This document shows positions 11,401-19,163 of a stretch of DNA of 29,160 nucleotides, piece after piece (the first letter of the stretch is position 1; every line of letters begins with the position of its first letter). The translations under genes were made by a program, and so were the position numbers. Source of the DNA: Proteromonas lacertae (Eukaryota; Sar; Bigyra; Opalinata; Proteromonadidae); assembly GCA_002245135.1 (NCBI GenBank), contig NGBS01000951.1, positions 1 to 29,160 on the forward strand, given 5' to 3'. The notes below the pieces were generated by a model that did no database searches, had not been told where the DNA came from, and saw only the letters and a program-made list of their open reading frames with translations.

Positions 11401-11611
11401 CTTTAGAGAGTTCTTCATGTTTTGTTTTTAATTCTGTGTATGATTCATCAGTCTCTTTTTGTAATTGGTCAATTACTTCTGAAGTACACCACTTCCAAAT
11501 ATCGCTTCTGCATTCCTCAGGAATTCCATCTTCCGATAAGTGCTTTTCTATATCGTTTGCTTCAAAGGATTCACTGTCGATTAATCCCTTCCAATAAGAT
11601 ACCTGCGTCAT
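8468..11611 (-). CDS. TBC-PDZ-GRAM-myotubularin phosphatase, paralogue A
   Basis: Single exon, 1,047 residues. Order: a TBC (Rab-GAP)-like region at about 28-260 (GIPEECRSDIWKWC, then YYTGQNFLVNYLY and NDTFWLFTALMEK); a PDZ-like domain at about 305-390 (SLGITLG, later VIVSLNGKDL and RPLNVTF); a GRAM region at about 415-610 split by a low-complexity Thr/Pro/Gln/Asn insert (about 475-575); and a myotubularin phosphatase at about 620-1040. The phosphatase has the full CX5R loop HCSDGWDRT (Cys866, Arg872), so it should be active. Myotubularins remove the 3-phosphate of PI3P and PI(3,5)P2 on endosomes. The TBC part appears to lack both catalytic fingers: the usual IxxDxxR reads IINDIKA and the usual YxQ reads YTG, so it is probably a pseudo-GAP or a Rab-binding module. 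From Ser105 on it is identical in protein sequence to paralogue B; before that it is clearly diverged. Confidence 0.88.
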   Translation of the reverse strand: MTQVSYWKGLIDSESFEANDIEKHLSEDGIPEECRSDIWKWCTSEVIDQLQKETDESYTELKTKHEELSKDIINDIKADVDLIEELNRKSVNEILLAYNIRKPNSYYTGQNFLVNYLYTVLKDENDTFWLFTALMEKVLIHNAEFDIYGYNTDIRILDSFAAEQLQKLKSHLEDIDNKLCELVCSSYVSVFTYKVPIEVSHIIMDFLLCSIKISVYTECIPDIVLMGSALCILKDFENKLSKKDKIKSMIECLYDGIEEMKVDEFRSKLIPLCLSIKKSRFEAFREKHAVTLRGEYDQLNRSLWSGNTINFGDNSLGITLGIDQGNCIVSRFKRNSDGSPGLCERSGLVGLKSVIVSLNGKDLKSNLSLKEVVKKIKKAERPLNVTFQTANAVAHKRASSHDKNVSYIKDNYYPEYLYDKESVDVVEECTYLSISEKNSFTTVNETLVSGQLFISNYRLIFHTYPTATSALKKAQSMRNILEKAPSSPCKTETNTTNEGSEENVENIINIDELSDIKSTATTTTTTPNTNLRRASSFNGIDVDELSNTNSTPPPSLQQQQSQQQSNNSNEDNHDIQIPLLMIHNYEDIPPYTIRIRTKNYQFYEFSFRKSKAVNNVTKYIDKKAFPKNSIKNTFAFREGSKDSYKDSEIDGWAIYDAGLDYDRLGLLNCPKLRFVVQGYDISPSYPMRFLTSASINDRELDQICKYRSSNRIPVPVWRHPITNAILCRSAQPNTGLQNKRSSSDEKLLPLLASCCECRKDKYYVVDARSQIAAFGNRSMGKGTENPAFYPGMNMYFMNIANIHGARESLYKMMDLYYNKQVRGDDETFTKRLNDAGWLQQVRSVMCSLVRCVEILEDEGCSVFSHCSDGWDRTSQMVCGTELLLDPYYRTIRGFCEVIEKEWCSFGHNFARRHGMNNGDFNDSKRSPVFLLFMDVLYQILYQYPCAFEFNTKLLLFLADNVYSGRFGTFMFNSERERVENEAATHSVSIWTHILDDKNINEFRNDRYVRTEESLRPSCHMRHMRLWEEYFCRNDVDYLPEMINKYYY

Positions 11612-11734
11612 AAGTAATCAGCAAAAAAATAATCTGAATGTTTCGAATAAAGCACCAATTTCAATCTGATTTTCGCACCAACTTTCATCAAGTCATTTGT
11701 CAAGCTTAGATATAAAAATTAAATCTTTCAATTT
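11612..11734. promoter_or_regulatory. 123-bp shared divergent promoter of the two myotubularin genes
   Basis: This interval lies between the two head-to-head start codons, in the unmatched centre of the palindrome. It is not itself an inverted repeat that I can see, so the two genes may be regulated differently although their downstream parts match. A TTTCGAATAA word lies about 30-40 bp from the paralogue A start, and an A/T-rich ATATAAAAATT lies about 20 bp before the paralogue B start. Confidence 0.5.
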
Positions 11735-14700
11735 ATGGCTGACTCTTGCGATTTTTGGTCATCATTAACTGATGATATTCAAAGTCATACTGAGGATATC
11801 TTAAATAACCTCAAGACAAGTTCAGTTCCTGAAGACTCAAGATCTTCATTCTGGAAATGGTGTACTTCAGAAGTAATAGATCAATTACAAAAAGAGACTG
11901 ATGAACCTTATCCAGAATTGAAAAGTAACATTGAAGAGTTGCCAAAAGATTTAGTAACAGATATTGACCATGACATTGGATCATTACCAGAGGAGAATCG
12001 CGAACCAGTCAAGAATATCTTAAGTGCTTACAATATTCGTAAACCTACCAGTTATTACACAGGTCAAAATTTCCTAGTGAACTACCTCTACACTGTATTA
12101 AAGGATGAGAATGATACATTTTGGTTATTCACTGCGTTAATGGAGAAAGTATTAATTCACAATGCTGAATTTGATATTTATGGTTATAACACTGACATTC
12201 GAATTTTAGATTCATTTGCAGCTGAACAATTACAAAAATTAAAATCTCATTTAGAAGATATTGATAATAAATTATGTGAATTAGTATGTAGTAGTTATGT
12301 GAGTGTATTTACATATAAAGTTCCAATCGAAGTTAGTCATATAATAATGGATTTCTTATTATGTAGTATAAAGATAAGTGTTTATACTGAATGTATTCCT
12401 GATATCGTGTTAATGGGAAGTGCATTATGTATATTGAAAGATTTTGAAAATAAATTGAGTAAGAAAGATAAGATAAAGAGTATGATAGAATGTTTATATG
12501 ATGGAATTGAAGAAATGAAAGTGGATGAATTTCGAAGTAAATTAATTCCACTATGTTTATCTATAAAGAAGAGTCGATTTGAAGCATTTCGTGAGAAACA
12601 TGCAGTGACATTACGAGGTGAATATGATCAATTAAATCGTAGTTTATGGAGTGGAAATACAATAAATTTTGGTGATAATAGTTTAGGAATCACATTAGGA
12701 ATAGATCAAGGCAATTGTATTGTAAGTCGATTTAAACGAAACAGTGATGGAAGTCCAGGATTATGTGAACGAAGTGGTTTAGTAGGATTGAAGAGTGTAA
12801 TAGTATCATTAAATGGTAAAGATTTGAAAAGTAATTTGAGTTTAAAAGAAGTAGTAAAAAAGATAAAGAAAGCTGAAAGACCATTAAATGTGACATTTCA
12901 AACTGCCAATGCAGTTGCTCATAAACGAGCTAGTTCTCATGATAAGAATGTGAGTTATATAAAAGACAATTATTATCCCGAATATTTATATGATAAAGAA
13001 AGTGTTGATGTAGTAGAAGAATGTACTTATTTAAGTATAAGTGAAAAGAACAGTTTTACAACTGTGAATGAGACATTGGTGAGTGGTCAATTATTTATAT
13101 CTAATTATCGATTAATATTCCATACATATCCAACAGCAACCTCTGCATTAAAGAAAGCTCAAAGTATGCGAAATATCTTAGAGAAAGCTCCATCCTCTCC
13201 ATGTAAAACTGAAACAAACACAACAAATGAAGGAAGTGAAGAGAATGTAGAAAATATTATTAATATCGATGAATTAAGTGATATTAAAAGCACTGCAACA
13301 ACAACAACCACAACTCCAAATACAAATTTAAGAAGAGCATCTAGTTTCAATGGTATAGATGTTGATGAATTAAGTAATACAAATTCAACTCCTCCACCAT
13401 CATTACAACAACAACAATCACAACAACAAAGCAATAATTCTAATGAAGATAATCATGATATTCAAATTCCATTATTAATGATTCATAATTATGAAGATAT
13501 TCCTCCTTATACAATTCGAATTCGAACCAAAAACTATCAATTCTATGAATTTTCTTTCCGAAAATCTAAAGCTGTAAATAATGTAACGAAATATATTGAT
13601 AAAAAAGCTTTCCCTAAAAACAGTATAAAAAATACCTTTGCATTTCGTGAAGGAAGTAAAGATAGTTATAAAGATAGTGAAATCGATGGTTGGGCAATAT
13701 ATGATGCTGGTTTAGATTATGATCGATTGGGTTTATTAAATTGTCCAAAATTGCGATTTGTAGTTCAAGGTTATGATATAAGTCCAAGTTATCCAATGAG
13801 ATTCTTAACAAGTGCTAGTATAAATGATCGAGAATTAGACCAAATCTGTAAATATCGAAGTAGTAATCGTATTCCAGTTCCTGTTTGGCGTCATCCAATA
13901 ACGAATGCGATATTATGTCGAAGTGCTCAACCAAATACTGGTTTACAAAACAAACGAAGTAGTAGTGATGAGAAGTTATTACCTTTATTAGCAAGTTGTT
14001 GTGAATGTCGTAAAGATAAATATTATGTAGTTGATGCTCGAAGTCAAATAGCTGCATTTGGGAATCGTTCAATGGGTAAAGGTACTGAAAATCCAGCGTT
14101 TTATCCTGGAATGAATATGTATTTTATGAATATTGCTAATATTCATGGTGCTCGAGAGAGTTTATATAAGATGATGGATTTATACTATAACAAACAAGTT
14201 CGTGGAGATGATGAAACATTTACAAAACGATTAAATGATGCTGGTTGGTTACAACAAGTTCGAAGTGTAATGTGTTCATTAGTTCGATGTGTAGAAATCT
14301 TAGAAGATGAAGGATGTAGTGTCTTTAGTCATTGTAGTGATGGTTGGGATCGAACCAGTCAAATGGTTTGTGGAACTGAATTATTACTAGATCCTTATTA
14401 TCGAACAATTCGTGGATTCTGTGAAGTGATTGAGAAAGAATGGTGTAGTTTTGGTCATAATTTTGCTCGTCGTCATGGAATGAATAATGGTGATTTTAAT
14501 GACAGTAAACGAAGTCCAGTATTTTTGTTGTTTATGGATGTATTATATCAAATATTATATCAATATCCTTGTGCATTTGAATTTAATACAAAGTTGTTGT
14601 TATTTTTAGCTGATAATGTTTATAGTGGTCGATTTGGTACATTTATGTTTAACAGTGAAAGAGAACGAGTTGAAAATGAAGCAGCAACTCACAGTGTATC

Positions 14701-14881
14701 AATTTGGACTCATATCTTAGATGATAAGAATATAAATGAATTCCGAAATGATCGATATGTTCGAACTGAAGAGAGTTTAAGACCAAGTTGTCATATGCGT
14801 CATATGAGATTATGGGAAGAATATTTTTGTCGAAATGATGTCGATTATTTACCAGAAATGATAAACAAATATTACTATTAG
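11735..14881 (+). CDS. TBC-PDZ-GRAM-myotubularin phosphatase, paralogue B
   Basis: Single exon, 1,048 residues, with the same domain order as paralogue A. The active-site loop HCSDGWDRT is intact (Cys867, Arg873). The first ~105 residues differ from paralogue A over most positions, with islands kept (WKWCTSEVIDQLQKETDE, NIRKP). The end of the TBC-like Arg-finger motif reads LVTDIDH here against IINDIKA in A, so neither copy has the Arg. Differences between the copies are concentrated in the N-terminal region, where TBC domains contact Rabs, so divergent partner choice is possible; this is inference. From Ser106 to beyond the stop codon the DNA matches the left arm almost base for base. Bases 11735-12049 belong to the unmatched centre. 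Confidence 0.88.
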   Translation: MADSCDFWSSLTDDIQSHTEDILNNLKTSSVPEDSRSSFWKWCTSEVIDQLQKETDEPYPELKSNIEELPKDLVTDIDHDIGSLPEENREPVKNILSAYNIRKPTSYYTGQNFLVNYLYTVLKDENDTFWLFTALMEKVLIHNAEFDIYGYNTDIRILDSFAAEQLQKLKSHLEDIDNKLCELVCSSYVSVFTYKVPIEVSHIIMDFLLCSIKISVYTECIPDIVLMGSALCILKDFENKLSKKDKIKSMIECLYDGIEEMKVDEFRSKLIPLCLSIKKSRFEAFREKHAVTLRGEYDQLNRSLWSGNTINFGDNSLGITLGIDQGNCIVSRFKRNSDGSPGLCERSGLVGLKSVIVSLNGKDLKSNLSLKEVVKKIKKAERPLNVTFQTANAVAHKRASSHDKNVSYIKDNYYPEYLYDKESVDVVEECTYLSISEKNSFTTVNETLVSGQLFISNYRLIFHTYPTATSALKKAQSMRNILEKAPSSPCKTETNTTNEGSEENVENIINIDELSDIKSTATTTTTTPNTNLRRASSFNGIDVDELSNTNSTPPPSLQQQQSQQQSNNSNEDNHDIQIPLLMIHNYEDIPPYTIRIRTKNYQFYEFSFRKSKAVNNVTKYIDKKAFPKNSIKNTFAFREGSKDSYKDSEIDGWAIYDAGLDYDRLGLLNCPKLRFVVQGYDISPSYPMRFLTSASINDRELDQICKYRSSNRIPVPVWRHPITNAILCRSAQPNTGLQNKRSSSDEKLLPLLASCCECRKDKYYVVDARSQIAAFGNRSMGKGTENPAFYPGMNMYFMNIANIHGARESLYKMMDLYYNKQVRGDDETFTKRLNDAGWLQQVRSVMCSLVRCVEILEDEGCSVFSHCSDGWDRTSQMVCGTELLLDPYYRTIRGFCEVIEKEWCSFGHNFARRHGMNNGDFNDSKRSPVFLLFMDVLYQILYQYPCAFEFNTKLLLFLADNVYSGRFGTFMFNSERERVENEAATHSVSIWTHILDDKNINEFRNDRYVRTEESLRPSCHMRHMRLWEEYFCRNDVDYLPEMINKYYY

Positions 14882-15113
14882 AATATAAATATAAATATAT
14901 ATTATTCTTATTCTTATAATGATTTTAATATTATATAATATTATTGTTTATATTTTGTTGTTTTTTGTGTATTTTATGATTAATACATCTGATATTACTT
15001 TTTTATACTCAATATACAGTTTATAATGATGATAAAATTTTAAAATAAGTTGTATTTTAATATTCTCATAAATATAATAGATTTGAGTAAATAAAATTGA
15101 TGTTATTAACTGT
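14882..15113. other. AT-rich intergenic spacer (right-arm copy)
   Basis: Inverted copy of 8236-8467, lying between the stops of paralogue B and the right Ig-fold copy. No gene or RNA seen. Confidence 0.8.
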
Positions 15114-15741
15114 TTAATGAGAAAATGATAATAATTCTATCGAATCATCATCATATCCTAATATAATATATGGATATAATGGAGAAGGTAAATCTTTTAC
15201 AAGTAAAACAGGAGATGAATCATTATCATCACCAGAATATGTATTATTAGTTGATAATCCTATATAAATACTACTAAAATCATTTGATAATGTGTTATAA
15301 TATTTATATTTAATATGATAAACTCCATTTTCCATTTTTATATTCAAATAACAATGATTATAACCATTATTCATATTTGTTATTAATTTTCCATTATTTG
15401 ATATTGTAATATCATCACTTTTGTTTAATTCTGTAAATATAACATTAAATTCTAATGAGAGTTTGATTCTCTTTTCATTTTTACTATTCTTACATATTAT
15501 CTCATATATGAGTTCGGCGGGGACAGGGACAAAAAGGACATGTGTAATCAACGAGAAGTTTTCGTGTATGAAAAGGACAAGGGACGGGACAAAACACAAA
15601 AGGACGTCCCGTTGCCGAACTCAGTCTCATATTCACTTTTCACAAAACTCTCTTCCACTTTTCCATGAATTATTCCACTATTTCTATTTAATTTTGTAAT
15701 GAAATAACCATTGTGTTATTGATATATAATAACATAACCAT
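15114..15741 (-). pseudogene. Ig-fold (He_PIG-like) gene, right copy, more decayed
   Basis: Inverted copy of 7598-8235. The part after the insertion (15114-15599) is still open for 161 codons and encodes the same residues as the left copy. The part before the insertion has lost 10 bp relative to the left copy and has substitutions that turn the start of the Ig motif (LPNGIEI on the left) into a stop-containing frame. Because both copies carry the element at the same base, the element was there before this region was duplicated. The left copy is the better preserved one. Confidence 0.7.
15508..15624. mobile_element. 117-bp GC-rich TIR element, right copy
   Basis: Inverted copy of the element at 7725-7841, with the same TGAGTTCGGC / GCCGAACTCA ends and the same flanking 8-bp duplication. 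It was carried here with the arm and is not an independent insertion. I saw no differences between the two copies. Confidence 0.75.
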
Positions 15742-15815
15742 TGTGATAAATTAACTAAATATGAGAATTACAAAAAATAAATATAAATAGCTAAATTATG
15801 GCTTTTTAGGTTTAT

Positions 15816-15842
15816 TTAATGAGCTTTTCTATATTCTTCTAA
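15816..15842 (-). pseudogene. 27-bp relic of the ABCC transporter 3' end
   Basis: The reverse complement reads the last eight codons and TAA stop of the ABC transporter (left 7497-7523) with no remaining upstream gene. It marks the outer breakpoint of the right arm and shows that the sequence came from the left side, where the whole transporter still stands. Confidence 0.85.
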
Positions 15843-16049
15843 TACAAAAAATATACTGGTAATTATTCATCTAGGAGTGTCACATAATTAAAAATTAGAC
15901 TATACTAGCATATGTAAATACAGATTTTGAATCTATAGTACTGTAAATTAGTCTATAATGTTTGGAAAAACATCTTTCTATCATCAAATGCTTTTTTAAA
16001 TCTATTTCTAAAATATAGTCGTTTCAATTATTTTCTTTTGCTTTTTTTG
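15843..16049. other. Unique spacer outside the right arm; upstream region of the NadD-like gene
   Basis: No coding sequence seen. TATAGTCGTTTCAATT lies at 16014-16029, 20-35 bp before the NadD start. The same core occurs before the GT13 gene and, with one base missing, before the gene at 22007-23113. Confidence 0.4.
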
Positions 16050-16814
16050 ATGATGAAAAAGCTATTAATATTTGGAAGTTCATTCAATCCACCTCACATC
16101 GCACATAAAATAGCAGTTGAACGCTTTGTAGGTATAAAATATATTTACTGCAGAATCTTTTGATGAAATATGGATACTTCCAGTTTATAGACATATTTAT
16201 GATAGTAAACAGAATTTAGCAAGTTATGAGGATAGATTAAGTATGTGTAAGATCGAATATGAAGATATCGTACATAACAGCATAAAAATATCTAACTTAG
16301 AAGAAATCGTGTTTAATGTGAATAACGAAGAATTTTTGAAAAATCCAACTGAATTGAAAGTATTGTTATTTCTTGTTTTTAATGAATTAGCCAAAAAGAA
16401 TAGGATCAATAGATATAATAGATTATATATTATCTCATTACAAAGATGAATATGAAATTAGTTGGTTATTAGGATCTGATGCTTATGTAGACATATTGAA
16501 AGGATTATGGAAAGAAGTATAAAGAAATATTAACATAATGATAATATAGAGTGAAAGATTATTAAAGACAGTTCATTTTGTTATTATGAAAAGAGAAACT
16601 TACGAAATAGATAATGATCCATACAATAATCAGATAATTGATTTAAATACAGCTAATATAAATTCAACATATCTTTTTTATAATCTTTTCTAATTTAATC
16701 TTTAATGAATGTAAAGAAATAAGAAAATCAAATGATGTAGAGTTTTTGAAGACTAGAATAAGTGATAAAGTATTAAATTATATAATTCAACACAAATTAT
16801 ACTCATTTCAGTAA
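16050..16814 (+). CDS. nadD: NadD-type nicotinate/nicotinamide-nucleotide adenylyltransferase
   Basis: Exons 16050-16131, 16154-16359, 16391-16516 and from 16550 are joined by introns of 22, 31 and 33 bp. The N-terminus reads KKLLIFGSSFNPPHIAHKIA, the nucleotidyltransferase signature with the GxFNPxHxxH-type motif. It is followed by FDEIWILPVYRH, by EDRLSMCK, and later by ISWLLGSDAY with the family's Asp. The enzyme joins ATP and (deamido-)NMN to make NAD precursors. The form looks closer to the bacterial NadD type than to animal NMNATs. The C-terminus is uncertain. After NINST the frame stops within a few codons, while the next frame gives EIRKSND...VLNYIIQHKLY, a typical NadD end, up to a TAA at 16814. 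Skipping one T in the six-T run at 16674-16679 would join them. A non-GT intron beginning ATATCTTT, a U12-like donor, is an alternative. Confidence 0.75.
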
Positions 16815-16939
16815 TTATCTATTTTATTTTATTAATACTTGATTAGCAATTTTAAAAACACACATACATACAAATAATAATGAAATAGAAGAGTATTTAT
16901 TTATTTATATATATAAATTTACATTTTTAATTACATATT

Positions 16940-18848
16940 CTACTCTTCCCATTCTTTTGGTAAAGTTACCATACCAGATTGTATAACTATAAATAAATAA
17001 ATAAATAGTATATATACTCTTCATAATATCAGCTTGAGGACTATTAAATGTCATTGTCATATCAGGAGTAAAGTTGCTTATATCATCATCAGCATCTGGT
17101 TTTTCACTCCACGCTTTAGGTTTCTTTTGAAATAATTTACTCTTTGATAACATATTTAAAAATGTGCCTTTCTTTTGAATTGTATATAATTGTGAATCTA
17201 ATAATCTATTAAAGAAAAATGATTCAGTTTCACCAACTTTGCCTAGAGGAGTTTCAATTAATTTATCATCAACAGTACTACATTATATCAATAAATAAAT
17301 AATAATATACTTTAATAGATTTCTATTTCTATTTAGATATTGAGCTGTTTCATCTAAAGCTTTCATATACTTTCTAATATTTCTTACTAGTGCAAAATAA
17401 GCTTCTTTTCTCTCTTTCTTATTCTCAGTTGTTCTAATTGTATTACATAATGGAGTAACTGAATGGAATAATGTATCACAAAATGGTAATTTTACTACAT
17501 GATAATCAGGTGTAGACATATTTACTTGGTCTTTATTCATATCAATTGTTACTATATCTGGATCATCAATATCCTAATAAATATATATAAAATAAAAAAA
17601 TTAATCATTATACTTCTGGAAATTCAGTAACACCAGCAATATATGGAACAGGTGAATCTAAAAATACGAATAATTCAGATGGAAGTATTGGAATAGTGTT
17701 AGTGGTCCATTTAAATGGAAATAATAAAGCAACAAACTGTAAAACAGCATTAGTCAATTGATATAAATTATCATTAATAATAATGATTTTATGTTCAGTT
17801 AAAATACAACCAATAGTTAATAAGATATTTTCTACACTAAAATATTGGAACAATTCCCATCCACGGTAAGCTAAGATCAGATCTGATATCATACTGTCAT
17901 TAGTACCTTTAGGACGAGAAAACTTGAAATCTGGCCATTCTTTTAATAATTGAAATGTTACTGCTTCTCCTGGATTGGGAAGTGTTACTTTTTGATATTT
18001 CTCTATAATTGGCTCTAGTAATGGTTTTAAACCATATGTGTACATGTCAAACATGTTTGTGATTCTATTCAAATGATCATTGGTGATTTCACGGCCTTCT
18101 GGAAGAATTCTATTGTATTTAAATAGTTATAAATATATTCATACGATAATCTTTTAACTTTTAATTTATTTCTTTGTAAGACAATAATGTTGTATAAAAC
18201 AGTATAATGTGTATAAAACGAAGGAGTGGAACTGGTGAATATATAGCCTCTTGGTACAAGATAATAATTAGATAATGACTTCACATACACAGCATGATAC
18301 TCGATTAAACAAATTCCATAAGATTCTCCTTCATGATTGCTTATCATGAATATATGTTTGGACATCTTCTCTATATCATCAGGAGGATCAAGTGATGCTA
18401 TTACATCTCTATATAATATAAGAATTGATAACAGTTAGAAATACTCCGGTTTACATGGAGATAAATAAATATCATTGGGGAAACAAAATTTTTCTATACC
18501 ATTTGGTACTTCTGACTCTACTGGATAATGAGATAAGACAACTGGAGCATATCTTCCTGTTTCATCTTCTGGTTCCATATGTTCTGCTTTTAACCCACAT
18601 ATGATAAATTGATCAAACATTTTAAAAGTTTCATTCCTTCTATTTAATAAGTAATCTTAAAATCAATACATTGTCTCAGCTGTAATACCTTTGTGTGATA
18701 ATGGAGACCTTTCAGATTTGTTTTTTCTCAAAGTACCTTCAGGTGTCATTGCTCCTTTCAATTTATCACTTAAATGACGGAATGATCCAAAACTACCAGA
18801 TTTAACATGCTATAAACAACATAACAATGGCATTAATACATGAGACAT
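16940..18848 (-). CDS. DENN-domain protein (putative Rab guanine-nucleotide exchange factor)
   Basis: Eight exons: 18848-18840, 18809-18670, 18639-18445, 18408-18145, 18109-17614, 17573-17311, 17277-17018 and 16986-16940. Introns are 30, 30, 36, 35, 40, 33 and 31 bp, all GTAT...TAG, and the product is 557 residues. After a short Ser/Lys-rich leader comes a uDENN region (MFDQFIICGL, later YPVESEVPNGIEKFCFP). It is followed by the cDENN core: GESYGICLIEYHAVY, then LFQYFSVENILLTIGCILTEHKI and PFKWTTNTIPILPSELF...LDSPVPYIAGV. The end holds a dDENN-like part. DENN modules load GTP on Rab proteins during membrane traffic. The target Rab cannot be predicted. The last intron lies in a read-through frame; splicing it gives the better end SGMVTLPKEWEE. 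Confidence 0.88.
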
Positions 18849-19163
18849 TTTTGTATCTTCCAATTACCACTTCAAAACGAAAAACAGAAAAGATTTATAA
18901 TAAACGACTCTATTTTTAATAATGATTTTTGAATTATATAATAAAAATATACTATCAAAAATAGCAGAAAAAGAATATTTATGTCAATGACCTATCAAAT
19001 AGAGATCATTGTGAAAAGTTAAAATTTGAGTAAATGTGGCTATTATTCAACCAGTCAATCAATAATGCTGTGACAGATGGATTTTTAATATTTTTATTTT
19101 TAAATATAAGTTCAATCAAGGTTAAATCAAAAAAAAATAAACAACGTATTTGAAATCAAACCT
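18849..19163. promoter_or_regulatory. 315-bp divergent intergenic region (DENN gene and EGF/beta-helix gene)
   Basis: Both flanking genes start here and read away from each other. I find no ORF or RNA gene. On the minus strand AGTCGTTTAT (near 18900-18910) and TTTCGTTTTGAA (about 18874-18885) lie 25-60 bp before the DENN start and resemble the TCGTTT words before other genes. The plus side has an A-rich leader ending in ACGTATTTGAAATCAAACCT just before the ATG. Confidence 0.35.

Larger units (their letters stand above)
12050..15842. repeat. Right arm of the ~3.8-kb inverted repeat
   Basis: Reverse complement of 7497-11299. It covers paralogue B from codon 106, its 3' flank, the second Ig-fold copy with its inserted element, and at the outer edge a 27-bp copy of the ABC transporter's last codons and stop. 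It lacks 10 bp present in the left arm near 7660 and has several substitutions in its last ~150 bp. Beyond 15842 the similarity stops abruptly. Confidence 0.95.

Noticed and set aside
8468-11611. Myotubularin genes as transferred bacterial or viral phosphatases
   Set aside because: The full GRAM-myotubularin order and host-like base use point to an ordinary eukaryotic gene.
7497-15842. Palindrome as a pure assembly artefact (one locus joined to its reverse complement)
   Set aside because: The centre holds two different 5' regions, the arms differ by a 10-bp indel and several bases, and the outer flanks are unrelated. An artefact would be expected to give identical arms with no diverged coding centre, though only spanning reads can exclude it fully.
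16905-16939. Extension of the DENN protein to 16905 (ending NVNLYI)
   Set aside because: That frame reads through a 31-bp intron; splicing gives a shorter, better-behaved C-terminus ending at 16940.
18849-19163. Possible small RNA gene in the long divergent gap
   Set aside because: No tRNA-like fold or box A/B sequences, and no stable GC-containing stem that I could see.
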